A stretch of DNA of 64,000 nucleotides from Apiotrichum sp. Y4204 (Eukaryota; Basidiomycota; Tremellomycetes; Trichosporonales; Trichosporonaceae): assembly GCA_025531455.1 (NCBI GenBank), contig JAMYHL010000019.1:124001-188000 (forward strand), written 5' to 3'. This document shows positions 35,681 through 48,243 of the stretch, in pieces; within the stretch, counting starts at the first letter, position 1, and each line of letters starts with the position of its first letter. Both the position numbers and the translations under genes were made by a program. A model generated the notes under the pieces. That model did no database searches. It saw nothing but the letters and a program-made list of their open reading frames with translations, and was not told the DNA's origin.

Positions 35681-36777
35681 CTCCGCTCCTCGGTGTATTC
35701 GCGACACAGGGTTCGGCGAAGCGCGACAGTCCCCCGAATCCGGGCCGGGCCGGTTCCGGTGCATGCCTGCACGGCTGTCCACTGCCCAGTGTACCGGTCA
35801 CCCCGTCCGTGACCCCCCATCTTACAACCCTGCTGTGGGCAGCAGTGGAAGACGTACGGTACAACACACAGCCGTCCCACCCCAAACACTCAGACAAAGG
35901 ATCGGGATATTCGAGAACAGAGCACTCACCATGATTGGGACGTCAGCGCGGGCGATAAGGTTCGGCGGCCGGTTGGGGCGGGGTGTGTGACTGGGGCCGT
36001 TGGGCGCAGTGTGTTGGGTCGCGTTCTTCGGAGTTATGGTAAAGTCGCGATAGCTGAGTAAAAACACGACACGGAGTAAATAACAAGAAGAGAAACAAGG
36101 CCAGCTGCATCGCGAAATGTACATCTATATCTAGTGCAGTGACGAAATGAGATAGCTTAGGGATCTGAACTCCCCAGCCGCAAAATTCTGCCGCTGCGGA
36201 GCTGCGCTAATGCGCAATGCACGATGAGCTAATGACCAGGGTTCGAGACTCGGGGAGTCGCAGTCTCCGCTCCATGTGCACATGTCCACGACCAAGTCTA
36301 AACCCATTGGCGCATGCATTGGCGAAAGTGCACCGCTGCGGCTACCCAAAGTTGCACTGCAACGGCTATTCAAGGCATCTGCATACCGCCGACGCCCTCG
36401 GGGCTACGCGTAGGCTGCGATACCGTTGACTTGGATCTCGACGCTCTCGGTGTCTACAATCATGCACAGAGCCGGCCGCCGGATAACGGCACATGCCCCT
36501 AATCACCAATCGGGGGACCGCTCAGCGATCGCCTCACGATGGTATCTGTGTGGAATCTTCCAAAGGGCCATACATACCGCGGATCCACGGATCAGAGGGG
36601 TGATAGCAAAACGCTTCTCAATGCCGCCCGCTCGAGGTGGCGATGAGGTATGCGTCGGATCCCGGTTTCTTCTCACCCCCTCTCGTTTGGTTAGGTTACC
36701 AAAATCAAAGTTTGTGTTTTCAGGCCCAACACCGGAATGTGATTCCCGCAGACTCCGGCAGGCACGAATCGTGGGCT

Positions 36778-36822
36778 CCTTCTCTCTCGTGGCTCTCTCT
36801 CTCGTGGCTCTCTCTCTCGTGG
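36778..36822. repeat. 15-bp tandem repeat, three copies
   Basis: Three copies of a 15-bp unit built of CTCTCTCTCGTGG-type sequence. It is non-coding. Confidence 0.8.
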
Positions 36823-37079
36823 GTATGCGGCAGACGGAGTTCGCGGAACAGGCTCTTTCGAGCATTACCACCAGCACTCGACACGTCCTGAGATCACGCC
36901 CATCGCTCACAGGTAGAGGAGGTCATCAAATGTCGTATATCGTGGTATTATAACTGTACATGCAAGAGTATAGGCATCTACTATAACATATGTGGATAAT
37001 GCCCAGTCGTGGACTCTTCTACAGCCACTGAAAGGCTCACAATCACCACCCCACCCACGCTTCTCCCCACTCTGCCCTC

Positions 37080-40000
37080 CTACAACGCCCGTTCCTGCAG
37101 CCTGGCGCCCAGCCAGTTGGGCTTCTCCACTGCGCTGCTCAACCGCTCACTGCCCTGACGCGGCTCGAGCAGAAGACTCTTGCGGTACAGCGCCTCGAGG
37201 GAGCCGCTGCCGCGCTCCGCCAGCACCCTTTGGAGGTATTGTTGGACGGGCTCAAGCTCTTTGAGATCGAACGGCATCTGGTAGCGACGGAAATCGGACG
37301 CGATACGCCCCAGCTTGGTGTACTTGTCCTGGTTGATAAGTAGCAGCTCAGGCGAGAGCGTGCTTGGTCGCGTGTTCGGGTTGCCATCCTGGGTAAAGGT
37401 GATACTGGTGGTCAGCGAACTTAATCATCTCGGCATGTCACGGTGTTCGACGCGATCACAAGAACCGGGCCTGCGTATCTGAAACCCATCGGTGGGTGAC
37501 AAATAACGTCATACGCCCCGACCTGCTACACCCAAACTGCCCATGATGACTCACTCGCTGAGGATAAGACCCAGGAACGGAAGGCATGGGCCCGTCGTCT
37601 CACGCAGGCGCGTGCGGTACGCCTGATGGTTCTTGGTATGCTCTATGACGCCCTTGAGCCGATCCATGAGGAGGCGGTACTTTGTGCTCAGTACATCCCA
37701 CGTTTTCTTGAGGCGTAGAATCGTGCTGCTGTTCAGACCAGCTATGACGGCAAAGAGAGTCGAGAAATTGTTGAGCGACAGGCATTTCTGAGAAAAGTCA
37801 GCATCAGAAGAATAAGAAGCGTTTGCGAGCACTCACGTCAGCCAGCTTGATGTAGAATTTGAGAAGCGCTGCACGGTGCTTCGCATCTTGTTCGTTGAGG
37901 ATTCCATCCGCGACCCAGCCGGTAATCTGGTTCGACAGAGTGGAAAGGGCCTTGAGCTCGGGGACCGACTTCTTGCCCGTCATGAGAAGATCTTCTGGCG
38001 CAACTGCGGCGAAGAGCTTGCTCTCCATGATGGTGAGCTGACGGGCGAGCTCGAGGGCGTCAAAGTCGAGAATGCTGATCACGGTGACCGCAGGGTTGCG
38101 CATCAGCTGAGCATGAAGAGCCTTGGAGATGACAGGCGTGGGCACCTGCGACGCCGGGGGAGGCGCGTGGAGCATGCCAGAGAGTGTCGAGTGACGCATG
38201 CGTTCAAACGATTTGGTACTACTGTTGTGGCTCGACTCGGAGAGAGCAGACTGCGGCGCCTGCTTTCTCCGTACCTGTTCGATAAGGCGATTGCCCATAC
38301 CCGCCGGCATCGTCACTGCCACAACATCACGCCCAAAGGCTTCGAGTTTGTCGAGAACGACGTCGTCGGTCTCCGGACGCCAATGCTGGTCGAGCCACGA
38401 CTTGATAAAGTTGTACACACGCAGCCTCACAGGCATCAACTTGCGCTCTTTCCATACATCGAGCTGAGTTTGGTCCATGCCCTCGACAACTGGCGGCGGC
38501 TTGAGCTCGAAGCGCGACGTGAGCGTATCAACCAGGTCCGTGGGTGTGCAGAACAGGCGGAACGTATACCAGAAGGCAGCGGCGAAATTGGCATCGGGCA
38601 TTCCGTCGTGAGGCGTCATCTTCTCGACAAGAACACGCAGCGTGCCGCCAACCAATGTGCCTTCCGAGTTGAACGCCACTTCGCGAGGGTCGTAGTCGTG
38701 GGTGACGACCCAGAAGCGCATCTCTCCGCCATCTTCGCCTGGAACCGGAGATTGCCCTGGGACAGGAGGACGAAGTGACGGTGGACCACCAACAGGCGAC
38801 TGCAGTTCGACGCTCGTCCCACCCTCGGCATCGGTCTGCTCTAGCGGTGCATCCGACAAAGCAGGCGTACCCTGCAGTTCCGAAGACGGGGTGCGCTGAG
38901 TCGACTGATGCGACTGAGAGGAGAACGCCGACAGGCGCGAGGTGCTGGATGTGGTCTCCCCTTGCTCCTTGTCGAGGTCGGTTTGGAGTGACGGGGATTT
39001 GTGCCGCTCTGGAACAGAGAGCGAAGTCGAACGCGACCGGTGGCCAATAACAGTGACGTCTGAGGATCGCCGACGATTGTCGAGTCCGATGTCGATAGAG
39101 AGGCGCACAGGAGGGTGTGAGGTGGGTCGTCCGCCCTTCCGACCTTCCGGAGTTTCATCCCCTTCGTCTTCGTCACCGCTGACATCGGCCACAATCTCCT
39201 CATCATCGTCATCCATCCCGGTGCGGCGGGGTTGCGAGCTTGAGCGGGCGTGCACACCGGCATCTTGATGGTAGCGGCGATGGAGTTGGCCAAGGGATGT
39301 CGCGCGACGTGAGAGTGGGTTTTGTCCGCGAATGCCGAGCCCGACACCAGAGTATCGCGAGAGACGGGGGGACAGGATTCCATTGGATCCTGACAGGCTT
39401 GGCGAGTCATAGTCCGAGTCACTAGGGTCATCTGCAACGCATTGTCGTACAACCCGCGCGCACTCCGTTCCTGCTCGCAACGTCGTGGTTGTAACCTGTA
39501 AGAGCTCCGCTTTCTCAACGTCGTACGCTTCCTCTCCCCCTTCAGCGAACGGTGCGTTCGCGACGGCTTCGGCGCCCTCAACAAGACGCGTGGTGGCATG
39601 GTACAGTTCAGCACGTGATGAACGGAGGCTCTCAACTTCAGTGAGATGAACGCCGAGCGTGCCCGCCTGGCGCCCGACCGATTCGACAATGGTGAGGAGA
39701 TCACGCACGCGATCCACTGTTTCACGCGTGAGCTCGATGAGATATGCGTGCGATGAGGGGTGCGAGTCGATGTGGTGCGAATGAATGTGGCCGATGAAGC
39801 TGGCGATAATGGACAAGAGTCCGTCCTCGGCAGCCGCGATGGCCTCGTGAACTGCGTATGCGGAGGTGAATTCCCTGATCACATCGTGGTCGAGGCTCGA
39901 CTGCCGTCCGCCATGAGACATTTCAGATCCCATGTCGAGGTCGGGAGAGTCGGTTAGCAAGAGGCCATACTGCTCAAGCGACGCCGAACGCGTATGACGA

Positions 40001-41842
40001 CGAGTGGACGATCCGCGCCGTCGCGGCCTCATGGAAATGGGGGATGAGCGTCCAGAGTTGGAGGATCCGCCCAAGGACGTTGACACCATCTGGCTGGCAC
40101 GAGAACCGGGGCGGACTGTCGTGGTCGGCCCTGCACTACTGGGCATGGGAGGTGTACTTCCTTGGCGCCTGGCTGCACCTCGCAAGTCGTTTATACTCGC
40201 CGACTTGAGGCGCAAAGCCTCCGGTTGAGGTCGAGTGCTGGACACAGAAGGCGAGCGGACGCGATTTCCGGCCTCGATCTGGTTGCGATTGGCGTCCATC
40301 TCCTGATCAAAGGTGAGTACCGTCACCCCTGCGTCGCTCGCGTGGAGAATAAACCGTCGAACCCAGTTAAACACGCTGCGGGCGGCGCGTCCCGTTGACT
40401 CGAGTGCCGACGCCGCATCACCTTCTGGGTTAGGGTCGGCAGTCAACTTTGCGCATGCGACGAGTTTGCTCAATTCTGCAAGCACGTATCGGCGTTCCTT
40501 GGACAAGATTGGGTTGGCGGAGAGTACCGTCGAGTCGCGGCCCATGCAGTCCATGCGGACAAGCGCAATGCGAATCGCAGAGATTACTGCTGCCGTCGAT
40601 GGCTGGATATGGCCAAGATTGCCATCCTGGATAGAGGTTTGCAGTAATGTCAGAGATTGCACAATTGGAAGAAAGAGCGCATGTAGTCCTGGCGAGAGGT
40701 TCGGCGGCGGCCCAAACGGATTGCTCGGGTCGCTGCCAGTAGGAGTATGTGAGCTGGTGGGTGTGGGTAGCTGTGATGATGATGAACGCTGGGAGGATTG
40801 ATATGACTGATGTGAGAGATGCGAGCCCGAGAGGTGTGAGCCGTGTGATGTGTGGGAGTGAACAGAAGTGTGTCGTGAGCGAGTGTCGATGGCCGCCAAC
40901 GGAGTGCGACTACTCTCAAAGACAGGAACCGGGCTCTTCCCGTACAGCTGAGAGAGGTCAGTCACAATACAACGTGCCCCGAAGACTCACCTCGTCCCAA
41001 TCCACTTCCCGCACGTAATTGCTCGGAAACCACCCCCGGCGCACCTGACCGTTGGTGCCGGTCACCTCGCCGTCCCACCACCCCGAAGCATCTCGTCCGT
41101 GAACGCGGATAACCTCACCGCCGCGGAACGAGAGGTACATGTTGTGTGTGAGCGCTGCTGTTGGCATGATGGATGGGTCAAAGTCGTGGATAGCCTGTAC
41201 GTGTGAGGCAGGGGTCGCATTGGTGCCGGTCCCAAGAGATGAGGTACGCGTTGGTGGTGGGGACGCGGTACGCGGTGTGCTCGATCGCTTCATGTGTAGA
41301 TGGCCACTGCTAAGTGATGTGGTAAGTGAGGACTCGGCCGTCGCGTCGTCGGCGCCGCCGGTGGAGAAACTCCCGCTCGCAGCCATGCTGAATGGACGTG
41401 CTCGGCTGCTGCTGCCGGTAAGCGCAGACGCGTCGGAGCTGGGACGATAACTACCACTCCCGCTGCTGGGCACGGTCGAGGACGAAAAGGACCGTGACGC
41501 AGAAGTGTGAACTGGACCCGGCCGACCTGCTGGGCGCCTGTGCTTTGAAGAAGCGGTGAAAGCCGAGGAAGAAGCAGGTGTCCCGGAGAATGTGGGAATG
41601 TTTGTCGTCGCAGGTTTTCTAATACTTCGCGGAATGGACGATGAGAGTGCGGCTTGCGAGGTCGGCGAAGATGAGGCGGGGTTGGACGTTGTGGACGCGT
41701 TCCGTGGAATTGAGGAAGGCAAGGTTGTTGTTGATGATGGTAATGAAGACGAGGACGATGCTACTTTTGCTGCAGCCGCGACGGTTACAGCGTTGCCCGT
41801 GCCCGCGCCCGCTTTGCGCTGCGGAGCGGGTGGGGAGAGCAT
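37080..41842 (-). CDS. CDC25: Ras guanine-nucleotide exchange factor CDC25, SH3-containing
   Basis: Exons are 41842-40991, 40947-37837, 37787-37555 and 37404-37080 (about 1506 aa; introns 43, 49 and 150 nt). The first 200 residues are Ser/Ala/Pro-rich. An SH3 domain lies at about 214-282 (QAIHDFDPS ... GWWDGE ... GWFPSNYV). A long regulatory middle follows, then the RasGEF N-terminal motif (about 1050-1110, FWYTFRLFCTPTDLVDTLTS). The catalytic Cdc25 domain spans about 1240-1480 (ILDFDALELARQLTIMES; KCLSLNNFSTLFAVIAGLNS; RLKKTWDVL; DITFTQDGNPNTRPS). It loads GTP onto Ras at the plasma membrane and drives cAMP signalling and growth. The start at 41842 is the first ATG in frame; an upstream coding exon cannot be excluded. 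Confidence 0.95.
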
Positions 41843-44800
41843 GGCGCGGCTCTGTCTGTCGGACAAGACGCGGAACTGCAGTACTGCGGTGCAGGCAGCT
41901 GACAGGGAAGGGTGCTGCGCTGCTGTTTCGCGGCGTCGGCGTGGCGGAGGATGGGGACGACGACGACGGGGGACAAGGTGAGAGGGAGAGAGGGAGAGGG
42001 GGATGCAATGTAGGTTGGGACTGAATTGGATTGTTGGTAGTTCTCAAAGTGGACTAGTTTTGGGATAGAAAGAAGCCTTTGAGGGTATAGAGAGAGGAAG
42101 GAAGGGTTTGTTGTGTGTGTGTGTAGGCACCGTGCACTATAGCAATGCGCACTTGCGAGGAGGACAGAACCAGGGTAAGTACTGTAGGAGGAACCAGAGG
42201 CTAAGAAAACAAAAGAGGTCAGCCAAAGCCTTTAACGCGCGCCATTACAAGGGCAGCCATTGCAGCTTCTATACCACACATACCTGTTTGAACTGTATTC
42301 TGCGGCAAATAGGATCAGCTGGCAAGGCCCCTGGCCCCTGGCTTATCCATACAAATCCAGTTCATAGTGTGGGTGGGTGGCGTCGGCGAGGCGGCAGCGC
42401 GCAGCACCGGGCGGGCCAGGATGGGTACGGCGGCAGCGAGCCGAGGCACGCGCGATGGTTCTCGCCTGCTTGCTTGCACGCGCCGGAATACGGGGAGCGC
42501 AGTACACGAGAGGCCGAGAGGAACGTCGGACGAGGAAAGGAACCGGTACACTGGCGGGAGGCAGAGGAAGCAAGGCCGGTACACGCACAGGGACGCCGGG
42601 ATGCAGGATGAGGTGGGATGGTGGGACACAAAGGGAGGGAAGACCAAAGATGAGGGATCCGCGATGGAGGATGTGGGATGTGGAGGGGCCGGAAAGCAGA
42701 TAAGCAGAGGCGGCTCCAGCGCGCGCTAAGGATAAGGGGCACAAGGGCACAAGAGCCAAGCAATATTTTTCACTTTGGCGAAAAACAACGGGATCTGCCT
42801 CTCACACAGTGCACGCCCTGAACACGCTGCTTGCACCCTGTGGGCCTTTGGGCCTGGTGGCCTGGTGATCTCTCAGTCCTGTGTCCTCTCCTATTCCTGC
42901 TCGGCACGGAATCTACGCTCAACATCTGCCAAGCCATGCAAGCCAGGCAAGCAGGCTCTTTTGTCTGTCTACGGTTTTTATCCATTCTGTTTGCGCTTAT
43001 TTTTGCCATGTCCTCCTAGTCTCCCCTCCCCGCGTACTTCTATAGTTCTAATCGGGAGGCGTAATGCGATCCGAGATCCGAGACTATCCAGGACTATTAG
43101 GTTACTAGAATGCGAGAGCCTAATCTTGAACATCCGGTAGAGCTGGTAGGGTTTTGGATTCTTGTGATCTTGTCCCGCGATTCTGATGTTCTGGTGTACA
43201 GTTGAGCCTTGACGCGCCTCACCAGCTCGCAACTCGATTCAGTGCAGTCGATGCCGCCGAGATCGGGATATCTGGAGGTTATCTATCACATGGTGCACTT
43301 GAATCGCACGATATCCCCGGACAGTCCACCCATCCTTGCTCATTTGCTCCGATCTGTTACAGCACATGGTCGGGGGATGTTACAAAATACTCCGGACAGT
43401 TAGGGCTGGACTGGAGCACCTTGCTTTCTCCGCGCAGGACCAAGGAACGTGTGCGCATATGCCATCTGGTTCCCATATGCACCCTGGATATCCTGGATCA
43501 CTGTGGGACGTGGAATCCACAAGGTGCGATCATGCGAGGCATGCGACCTCCATTTTTGACGATCGTGCAATGCGCAATGGGCTCCAAGCTCCAAGATCAA
43601 AGCGAGCCAAGCGATGCTCTGTACCGAGTTGACGACATACAACTCAAGCGAACAATGATCGCGCAGAGACGAACTCCCAGGACCGTGATCGCGCAATCGC
43701 CAACGCTGTGGCACCTCTTCGAGCTCATATCATTGTGGCCCTGTTGTCCTACGAGATTCGGGGTCAACTCATCACCACACAGTGCGCAGCGTGATTTCCG
43801 ATCCCTCGGGAGTGGCATGGCCCGGAATCAACACCGTGGCGACCCCCGGCCGTCGGCGCCGCAGACTCAAAACAAGGTTTCGTCCAATACTCTTCCTTGC
43901 TGTGCCCGAGCTTGTTCTGGGCACCTCCGGTCAGCCAGTGGGAGTTGCAGCTGGCAGGAACGGCGTCGGGCAGGGTACCTGTTCTTACGTTCTTACAGCA
44001 TCTGCCGCGAAGTGAAGTAGGCTCGGCGTCGCGGCGTTGTCGTCGCCGCCAGCAGCCATGTATCTTGGACGCGCCGGAGAAACAGCCGGGGCCTGCCCCT
44101 GCCCAGAAGCGGAAGTGTACGTTAATCAGTCCCCGGATGACATGATAGTTTGAGTCCCCACGCGCAACTGTAAGCCCCAACCTGCAATCCACCTCCTCAC
44201 ACAGTCACCACCGTTCCTCAAAGCCTGTCGCTCGCTATCATCACCACCGTCGGCCCCTTGCGCGTCAGACCCTATTTCTGCTCAGCCGCGTCCGGTCAGT
44301 CACTCTGATGTTGGATACTGAGGATCTGGAACGAGAATCCAGGTATGGCCAGGAAACTACTGGGATCAAGCTCTGAAACGTCGTTGCGAGGTCGCCGAGT
44401 GCCCTGCGCAGCATGTAGTGTAGCAAGACAACACTCCAACGGGCGAACACGCGTGACTGACCTCAACTTTCCTCTGTCCAACTTCCGCGACGGACCTGGG
44501 CCTGTGGACCTGTGCGGTGTGGATCTGGGACCTCTGGACCTCTACACGGGTATGTGCGTATGAACCTGCGACTCGCTGGAACGCCGTGGGAATCGGGCGT
44601 CGTCAGTGCGGGGAAAGCAAGCATAGGTGTGTTAAAGTCAGAAACGTCGAATATACAAGTTTGGCAGGTGTCGTGCGACTCTTGCGATCTCGTTGAGCTC
44701 GGCTGGGCAACCGGTGCTGATTTACAGTCGCCGATTCATGGTTTACAATTGCCGAATCATACAACACCGAGGAATACAAGTTCACACCAACACTGGAACG

Positions 44801-45366
44801 GAGGTGGACCTGATGGGGTCCACCGTCTATACGCGTCTGTCAAAGGGCAAACAAAATCGGCCAGTATGCTGCAACGACCTGTCCCTTGTGAGCTCAATAG
44901 ATAGCCTACATGAGGACTGTAAAACGCGCACAGATTTCAAGGACTGGGCCATGCGCTGTATGATGCCATACGGCGGTGAAAGCAGCTTCTTGTACACTAC
45001 TGGGATAACGCAGCAGAGACAAACCGGTATATAAGGCCCTTGACGAACGCATGTAACGCTCTTCACCATTCCAAGTATCATGAGAGCACTCAACGAGTCG
45101 TGGAGGAACGCGTCGGAGTATCATCTGACATGATAGTGAAGAACCAGTTGGATATGGGACGGGTTGCGGGACCCCAGCCCTGCCTTTGATGAGGCTATGG
45201 ACACTCGCCGCCCTTCAGATGTGATAGCACTAATCCCAGCTGTCTGTTCAACTGCATCATTCCACTATTAAATGCGTCCTAGCGAACGATTCTCCAGATC
45301 TCCAGGCATCTGAATTCCATCTCAGTGTCTCACTGTCTCAATGTCTCGGTGATCCCGGCGCCACAC

Positions 45367-45393
45367 GCCACATGACGCGTCACCTCATGTGGC
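45367..45393. repeat. perfect 9-bp inverted repeat with ACGCGT in the loop
   Basis: GCCACATGA (45367-45375) pairs with TCATGTGGC (45385-45393) around a 9-base loop. The overlapping TGACGCGTCA is itself a 10-bp palindrome and contains ACGCGT, the MluI cell-cycle box core. A second GACGCGTC occurs at about 45422. Confidence 0.8.
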
Positions 45394-46999
45394 GCACCCG
45401 CGTAGGGTACGCGCCGCCACTGACGCGTCGGGGGAAGTCCCGGGGGTAAGGCCCGAGTTCGGGAGGCCCCGAGAGACGTGAGATGTGGCGCCGATCAGCA
45501 GGTGGTGTGCAACTTTGCTGCGGTCTCGGATGGGGTGAAATTGGAGGGTGGGGCGGGGCTGGCGGGGAGATTAGAGTGCAGCATGCGGCGTTCCCGACAC
45601 ACGCGGCGTAGCGTGATGCCATATGCCGGGCGAGATTGCTGTTACACTATTGAGCCTGTGGGCGTCCAGCTATCAATTCTTACTCATTGCACTGTGCGTT
45701 GTCGTCTGTGGTCGTCTGTAATCGTCGATCCGGAACACCTCCAACGGCCTCCGACAACAACTCGGCAAGTCACCGGCCGGTGATCTCGTGGTGGTACAAG
45801 CGTACAGCACGGTACGCAGGCACCGCGCTGTGCCTGGCTCCAGGTCGGAGGAAGGCTCGGGCCGACCGCCGTCCCGCTCGGTCTCGCGGTCTCGGGGGCA
45901 CACGCACACCATGATCGGTGTCGCGCAGTTGTCCACGGATCCCGGATCCCGGAACAAGCGTGGAGGGGACACGCAGTGGTGCTTTCTCAACTGTTTAGTA
46001 TCCATCCCCTCGATCCTCCATATCCTCCGCTGCCCATGTGGCCATGTGGACGGACGACAGTACGACAATCGACAATGAAATACAATTCACGTGATCGCGT
46101 ATTCGATCACGCGTGCACGCGTTCAGCGCGCTGCACAACCTGGGTCGGAGCTCATCAGCTTGGAATCGCTCGCATGCGCGCGACAGTAAACTCATACCCG
46201 CTCTTGAGATCCTGGCCTCGCTAGCTTGGCTCGTGGTTGCTCAACCTTTGATAACCTGCACTCTTCTGGCAGACTAAGCCTTTGAGCGGAAAGACACGTT
46301 TCTAGAATTGTGGCAACAGTGACTGGTATCACTTGAGGCCTTGAGGTCATCATCGACTACGGACCTAGCTACCGATAGTTCTTGCTACCGATATGGCAGG
46401 TGGGTTAGTCACCATGCCGCCTCCCTTCTCTCTGTCGGTGTGCCACATGCCACCATACGCGAAATTCGCAAAGCGGAGCATTCGCCGTTTCATGCGCGAT
46501 CTGTTGGCGTACCCACTTCTACTTTGTTCCTCAATGTACATTCCTGGTTCCTCGGACTCGAGCTTCGGAGCTCGGAGGAAAGCATAGCAAGCTGGGATAT
46601 GCTCCGTGCGCTGCTCTTCCCCGATTAAAGATGTCTGAACCGCATGAGTCCCTTTCTACGCCCCGCGTGTTCTCTAGCCGCCGTATGCCTCACAGGGCTC
46701 AAGAGGTACGCAGAGTCCCACATGGGTCGAAAATCACGAGCCCGAAGACCCTTGGATAATCACGATGTACGCGCTGAAAAGCTTAAAGAGCTTGAGAGGC
46801 AGCGTCGCACATGCTCTGCGTCTTGATTTTTTGTTCCAGGAATCGGTGGGCCTGCGCTGTCTACTGCAGTCTGTCACTGTCGACCGCTGCCAGGATCCGA
46901 TGGCCTCGGGGCAACGCAGTTCGCAATGTTATATCAACCTTGGATATTGCTCGTAACACCGTAGTTCTCGCTGCTGAAGGTGAATGGTGGATCGGGGCT

Positions 47000-47017
47000 G
47001 ATCGCGATATCGCGATC
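47000..47017. repeat. perfect 18-bp palindrome
   Basis: GATCGCGATATCGCGATC reads the same on both strands. It lies in the gene-free region about 360 bp upstream of the gene at 47381. Confidence 0.9.
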
Positions 47018-47380
47018 GCGGTCTGCAGATTATAACGAGGGGCGCGAGCATGGAAGACGAGCTTTAGACATATGACGTCACATCAGGTCAATACAGCCCG
47101 TGGAACCCCCCAGGTGCTAGAGTCAGGAAAAAAGGCTCAGGACTTACCCACGCCAGTCAGCCATGGCAGCCACGCGAAAGGTGCCACCCGACCCAAATGC
47201 CGAAAGGCCGCACTATGAGGGCCCAGCTGGCTGTGTATCGCAGCCTCCTCGATTCGCTACTGACCAGCCAGCCCAGCCCAGCCAGCCCAACAGCAGTCCG
47301 ATGAGCACACCGGCGAGCATCTCCGCCATCTCCGAGCTCCGCACATCACCAGTCCGCTAGTCCGCTCCCACACCACCACG

Positions 47381-48243
47381 ATGCGCGTCGCCGCTGTCCT
47401 CCGCAACGCCGCCAAGGGCGCCGAAGCCGCCGCCGCGGCCGCCGGCAAGCCCAAGCCCATGTCCGCCGACCAGTCGCTGTACCACCTTGAGCCGCGTGTG
47501 AGTTCTAGGAGCTCGTCGGGTGTCGTTGCGCGCAGGCTGTTGCCGGCTCACTGCCGGTGCACAGCGCCCAATGTCGCCCGCGCTCTACGTACATTTTCTT
47601 CGCGCGCTGACATCCGCAGGGCTTCTGGAAGAAGTTCCGTACGTGACCGACAGAGTGTTGTGATTTGTGACGTATACTGACATTCTGGATAGACGACGCG
47701 GTGGTCGGTGAGTCTCTCGCGCCCGGCGTGTCCAGCCCAGCTTACCCCAGTGTCTCCCACTATCTCTTCCGGTCTCCCGCTGCAGGACAAGAACCGTTAC
47801 CCGCAGCCCGGCTCGCGTCCCGAGCGCTACGCGACGCCCGCGACCATGGCCTCGGACATTGCCTTCAACGAGTACCACGACCGCGACGTGCGTTGGCCTC
47901 CACAACAAATAACTGACGGCAGACCCGCAGGGCATACCCGAAGACTTCGGTCGTGACGCAGGCCGAGCTCTCCGCCCTGCTCCTCTCCTCGCCGAGCCTT
48001 ACTGCCGTCGAGGCTCCCTCCGAGACCGCCATCACCGCCGCCAACGCTCCCCCTCTCACTGTCGTCATCGCCAAGCTGCCCGCAGGCCGCGCGCAGGACG
48101 CTGCTGGTATCCAGACCGCCGCCCGCGACTGCCTCCCTCCCGTCGCGCCGACTGCCCGCGCCGGCGGAAAGTGGAAGCCGGTCCTCGGCGACGCAATCCC
48201 CCACGCGCCCGACGCGTACTTCCCGATCGTGGGATACAACTAG
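47381..48243 (+). CDS. small mitochondrial-type protein, possibly a complex I accessory subunit
   Basis: Exons are 47381-47497, 47620-47638, 47693-47707, 47751-47887 and 47923-48243 (202 aa). Phases close across four introns (122, 54, 43 and 35 nt). Exons 2 and 3 are only 19 and 15 nt. The N-terminus (MRVAAVLRNAAKGAEAA) is Arg/Ala-rich like a mitochondrial presequence. A conserved-looking core follows: LYHLEP, GFWKKFHDAVVV, ISSGLPL, NRYPQPGSRPERYATPAT. The C-terminus ends DAYFPIVGYN. I recall this core from a fungal inner-membrane family annotated as a complex I subunit of about 17.8 kDa, but that is memory rather than a search. The gene model is solid because three small exons restore one continuous conserved motif. 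The function is tentative. Confidence 0.75.

Larger units (their letters stand above)
33264..37079. other. 3.8-kb gene-free region with short tandem repeats
   Basis: No supported gene lies between the MscS-type start and the CDC25 stop. It begins with a purine-rich strand (about 33301-33410), which is the CT-rich leader of the MscS gene on the minus strand. Three unrelated tandem repeats occur, plus a few donor-like sites. The largest open frames (283 aa at 33567-34418 plus; 291 aa at 35014-35889 minus) show no family features and are probably chance. Confidence 0.5.
41843..47380. other. 5.5-kb gene-free region
   Basis: No supported gene between the CDC25 start and the next gene. It holds the CDC25 promoter with a purine-rich stretch (41980-42003) and a (TG)n run at about 42110. 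A TATATAAG lies at about 45029 with no convincing gene behind it. Two perfect inverted repeats are listed separately. The longest open frame (272 aa, 43202-44020 plus) shows no family features. The region is rich in GATC and CGAT words. Confidence 0.5.

Noticed and set aside
35014..35889. Open frame of 291 aa on the minus strand in the gene-poor region
   Set aside because: Part of it is the translated 8-bp tandem repeat; Cys-rich irregular composition, no family features and no splice signals.
36180..36262. tRNA-like B-box GGTTCGAGACT near 36240
   Set aside because: The flanking bases do not form a T-arm or an acceptor stem and no A-box lies at the right distance.
45020..45140. TATATAAG followed by a short open frame (MRALNESWRNASEYHLT)
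   Set aside because: Only 17 codons, no homology and no following exon in phase; too little to call a gene.
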